A stretch of DNA of 7,023 bases from Gammaproteobacteria bacterium (GTDB lineage: Bacteria; Pseudomonadota; Gammaproteobacteria; Francisellales; CACEW01). The stretch spans positions 1 through 7,023 of the forward strand of contig JANQIS010000224.1 of the NCBI GenBank assembly GCA_028282045.1, written 5' to 3'. Each line of letters starts with the position of its first letter. Position 1 is the first letter of the stretch. Position numbers and translations under genes: made by a program. Below, in pieces: positions 5,516 to 7,023 of this stretch. The notes beneath the pieces are model-generated. The model ran no database searches and was not told the origin of the DNA. It saw only the letters and a list, made by a program, of their open reading frames with translations.

Positions 5516-6285
5516 ACGGCTCGATTCATTGTCTGCAGCGTAGCCTCACAATACAAGGCATCAATAAAGCAGCGACGAAATGTAGCAGGGCCATTTGCCG
5601 CCGCCAAACTGCCACATTGTCCCATATACTGCGTTGCACAATAGGCTGCTTGGAAATGATCCTCTGTTATGGCTGTAAAAGCACTTATTAAAGCACCCAG
5701 CAAACACCCCATACCGGTCACTTTACCCATCATGGCATCACCCAAGTTCATCTCAGCACTGCGTGTTGCACTGATCACATGATCTATCGCACCGGATACC
5801 ACCACAATATTGCCATAGGTATTGGCAATGTGATTTGCTGCTGCTAAAGCAGCATCTGTTGTATAGGTTGATTCGACTCCTTGTGTCACCACCGCGTCAT
5901 CCACTAATGCCATAATTTCACTGGCATTACCTTTAACGATGTCAGCTTGCACCAACAAATCGCGCGCTGTTTGTGTACGTATGGCACTGGCACCGGCACC
6001 AACCGGATCAAGCACCAGAGGTTTGTGACATTGTTTGGCCAATGCTTGCGCCTGTTGGCAACGCTCAATAAACGCTTCATCGAGTGTACCGATATTGAGG
6101 TAGACGGCTTGGGCAATAGGTATTAACTCAAGCAGCTCAGTATCACATAATGACATAATCGGCGCCGCACCCAATGCTAATAATCCGTTAGCTACCAGAT
6201 CCATAGTGACGACATTAGTCAGGCATAACACCACTGGTTTTTGGCTACGCAGTTGCTTGAGTATTGGCAACAAAGTCTCTGACAT
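5512..6285 (-). CDS. thiM: Hydroxyethylthiazole kinase
   Basis: ThiM phosphorylates 4-methyl-5-(2-hydroxyethyl)thiazole so that salvaged thiazole can be joined to HMP-PP. The 257-residue length is normal. Family motifs are LTNVVTMDLVANGLLALGAAPIM (22-44, with the ANxLLALGA core), YLNIGTLDE (62-70), LVLDPVGAGAS (90-100), IVKGNASEI (116-124), VVSGAID (162-168) and KVTGMGCLLGA (188-198), with Cys194 at the catalytic position. The last motif is usually GTGC and here reads GMGC; the usual HCITN reads LCLTN. These are deviations in conserved places, but the rest is intact. The ATG at 6285 has AAGGAG about 6 nt upstream; an ATG at 6290 is out of frame. It starts 42 nt after thiE and overlaps thiD by 4 nt. 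Confidence 0.95.
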   Translation of the reverse strand: MSETLLPILKQLRSQKPVVLCLTNVVTMDLVANGLLALGAAPIMSLCDTELLELIPIAQAVYLNIGTLDEAFIERCQQAQALAKQCHKPLVLDPVGAGASAIRTQTARDLLVQADIVKGNASEIMALVDDAVVTQGVESTYTTDAALAAANHIANTYGNIVVVSGAIDHVISATRSAEMNLGDAMMGKVTGMGCLLGALISAFTAITEDHFQAAYCATQYMGQCGSLAAANGPATFRRCFIDALYCEATLQTMNRAV

Positions 6286-6327
6286 ATCATGCTCCTTGTA
6301 AAATGCATAAAGACGCCGAATCCCGGC

Positions 6328-6948
6328 TCATTGTATTATGGCTTGTTTAATGTATTGAATTTCATCTTCTGGCACTGTGGCCCGGTGTAGCGCACCGATA
6401 GCGGCGATACCTTGAGCACCAGCATCCATGACCCTTTGGGCGGTGGTGCTATCAATCCCTCCGATGGCAACAACCGGATGATGTGACAGCATGCATGCCT
6501 GACGCAGGCCCTCAATGCCCCAAATCGTTTTAACGTCGGGCTTACTACGGGTTGGGAAAATTGCGCCAACACCAACGTAGTTAACGGGCAAGGTATTGGC
6601 TAATTCAAGTTCTGCTAAGGTATTAATTGAAACACCGATGATTTTATTAGCCCCTAGTTGCGCTCTGGCCTCATGGATATCCCCATCAGACTGACCAAGG
6701 TGCACACCATCAGCATCAATTGCTAAAGCCAGACTAAGATCATCGTTAATAATTAAAGGTACTGCATAAGGCGCCAAGCACTGTTTGAGCTGTATGGCAA
6801 AATCATATAATGCATCCGATGACAGATATTTTTCACGCAGTTGCACACACGAGACACCGGCACGAACACAGCGCGTAATAAACTGCAAATATTCTGGTAA
6901 CGATGTACACTGGTTGGTCAGCAACATCAACTGATAAAAAGCGCTCAT
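6328..6948 (-). CDS. thiE: Thiamin-phosphate synthase
   Basis: ThiE condenses HMP-PP with thiazole phosphate to thiamin monophosphate and pyrophosphate. The 206-residue TIM-barrel protein is near the usual length (E. coli about 211). It shows VQLREK (35-40), PLIINDD (64-70), DGVHLGQSD (80-88), IIGVSINT (103-110), YVGVGAIFPTRSKPD (124-138), VAIGGID (160-166) and GIAAIGAL (180-187), which bind pyrophosphate, Mg2+ and the thiazole phosphate. I start it at the ATG at 6948, because the homologous N-terminus MSAFYQLMLLTN begins there and AGGGAG lies 5 nt upstream. The frame stays open to the right edge, but that part encodes the riboswitch RNA and is not protein. It is the first gene of the thi operon under the TPP riboswitch. 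Confidence 0.96.
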   Translation of the reverse strand: MSAFYQLMLLTNQCTSLPEYLQFITRCVRAGVSCVQLREKYLSSDALYDFAIQLKQCLAPYAVPLIINDDLSLALAIDADGVHLGQSDGDIHEARAQLGANKIIGVSINTLAELELANTLPVNYVGVGAIFPTRSKPDVKTIWGIEGLRQACMLSHHPVVAIGGIDSTTAQRVMDAGAQGIAAIGALHRATVPEDEIQYIKQAIIQ

Positions 6949-6952
6949 TAAC

Positions 6953-7023
6953 ACTCCCTGCGTAGGTCCTAACCTCTTCAGGTTCAAAGGGTTTGTCTCA
7001 GCCAAATGCACTGCATTAAGCAC
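6953..7023 (-). ncRNA. TPP riboswitch (thi box), 5' edge cut by window
   Basis: On the minus strand the conserved aptamer elements occur in order: GTGC at the window edge (7020-7023, the end of the usual GGGGUGC), CTGAGA (6996-7001), ACCCTTTGAACCTGA (6978-6992), GGTTAGGACC and ACGCAGGGAG (6954-6963). AATGCAGTGCATT near 7005-7017 can form the P3 hairpin. The 5' strand of P1 falls just outside. The 3' strand of P1 contains AGGGAG, the thiE ribosome binding site, and the ATG follows 5 nt later. Bound TPP should therefore directly hide the ribosome binding site and reduce translation of thiE and, through coupling, downstream genes. Confidence 0.95.
6954..6959 (-). promoter_or_regulatory. thiE: thiE ribosome binding site inside the TPP aptamer
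   Basis: AGGGAG lies in the conserved GCGNAGGGA end of the TPP aptamer and 5 nt before the thiE ATG at 6948. It decides the thiE start and makes the aptamer's P1 stem the likely expression platform. Confidence 0.85.

Noticed and set aside
5904..6116. Minus-strand open frame of 70 codons within thiM, and a similar 79-codon one within thiE (6336-6575)
   Set aside because: Both are out-of-frame shadows of well-conserved genes.
6315..6327. GCCG/CGGC hairpin after the thiE stop as an intrinsic terminator
   Set aside because: The stem is only 4 bp with no T-tract, and thiM follows immediately in the same operon.
6949..7023. N-terminal extension of thiE to the right edge
   Set aside because: These codons coincide with the conserved TPP aptamer, and the ThiE family begins at the ATG at 6948, which has its own ribosome binding site.

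Overview
The window reads as chromosomal DNA of a gammaproteobacterium. The reasons are an RpoS-type sigma factor, a PgsA that lines up with the Escherichia coli enzyme over its whole length, and a TPP-riboswitch-controlled thiamin operon. The AT-rich spacers, the degenerate Mpi-like recombinase and the small periplasmic protein behind pgsA are suggestive of the Legionellales/Coxiella side of the class. That placement is an impression from protein style, not a demonstrated assignment.

Layout, left to right. (1) Positions 1-495, minus strand: the first 165 codons of a serine-recombinase-like protein that runs off the left edge and seems to have lost its catalytic serine. (2) Positions 496-860: an AT-rich divergent intergenic region with a candidate promoter for the recombinase inside a 12-bp inverted repeat, plus the leader of rpoS. 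(3) Positions 861-1871, plus strand: rpoS, the stationary-phase/general stress sigma factor, not preceded by the usual nlpD. (4) Positions 1882-1913: a perfect 14-bp-stem hairpin, ending 9 nt before the GTG start of a YheT-family alpha/beta hydrolase (1923-2879, plus). (5) A convergent junction of only 10 bp, then a long minus-strand block. In transcription order this block is a TPP riboswitch (right edge), thiE, thiM, thiD, tenA, pgsA and a small secreted protein of unknown function.

The thi genes form a compact thiamin salvage unit. TenA can release HMP from thiamin breakdown products. ThiD phosphorylates HMP twice to HMP-PP, and ThiM phosphorylates the thiazole alcohol THZ. ThiE joins the two halves into thiamin monophosphate. 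The riboswitch senses the end product TPP, and its last conserved strand contains the thiE ribosome binding site, so feedback on translation is likely direct. thiM/thiD and thiD/tenA overlap (ATGA and TAATG), and the ribosome binding site of the last gene overlaps the pgsA stop codon, so these genes look translationally coupled. No de novo genes (thiC, thiG, thiH, thiS, thiF) are seen here, but they could lie elsewhere in the genome.

No rRNA, tRNA, CRISPR array, insertion sequence or attachment site was recognised. I found no clear undescribed system. The best leads are the apparently catalytically dead recombinase with its inverted-repeat promoter region, the hairpin sitting on the start of the hydrolase gene, and the unassigned periplasmic protein coupled to pgsA.
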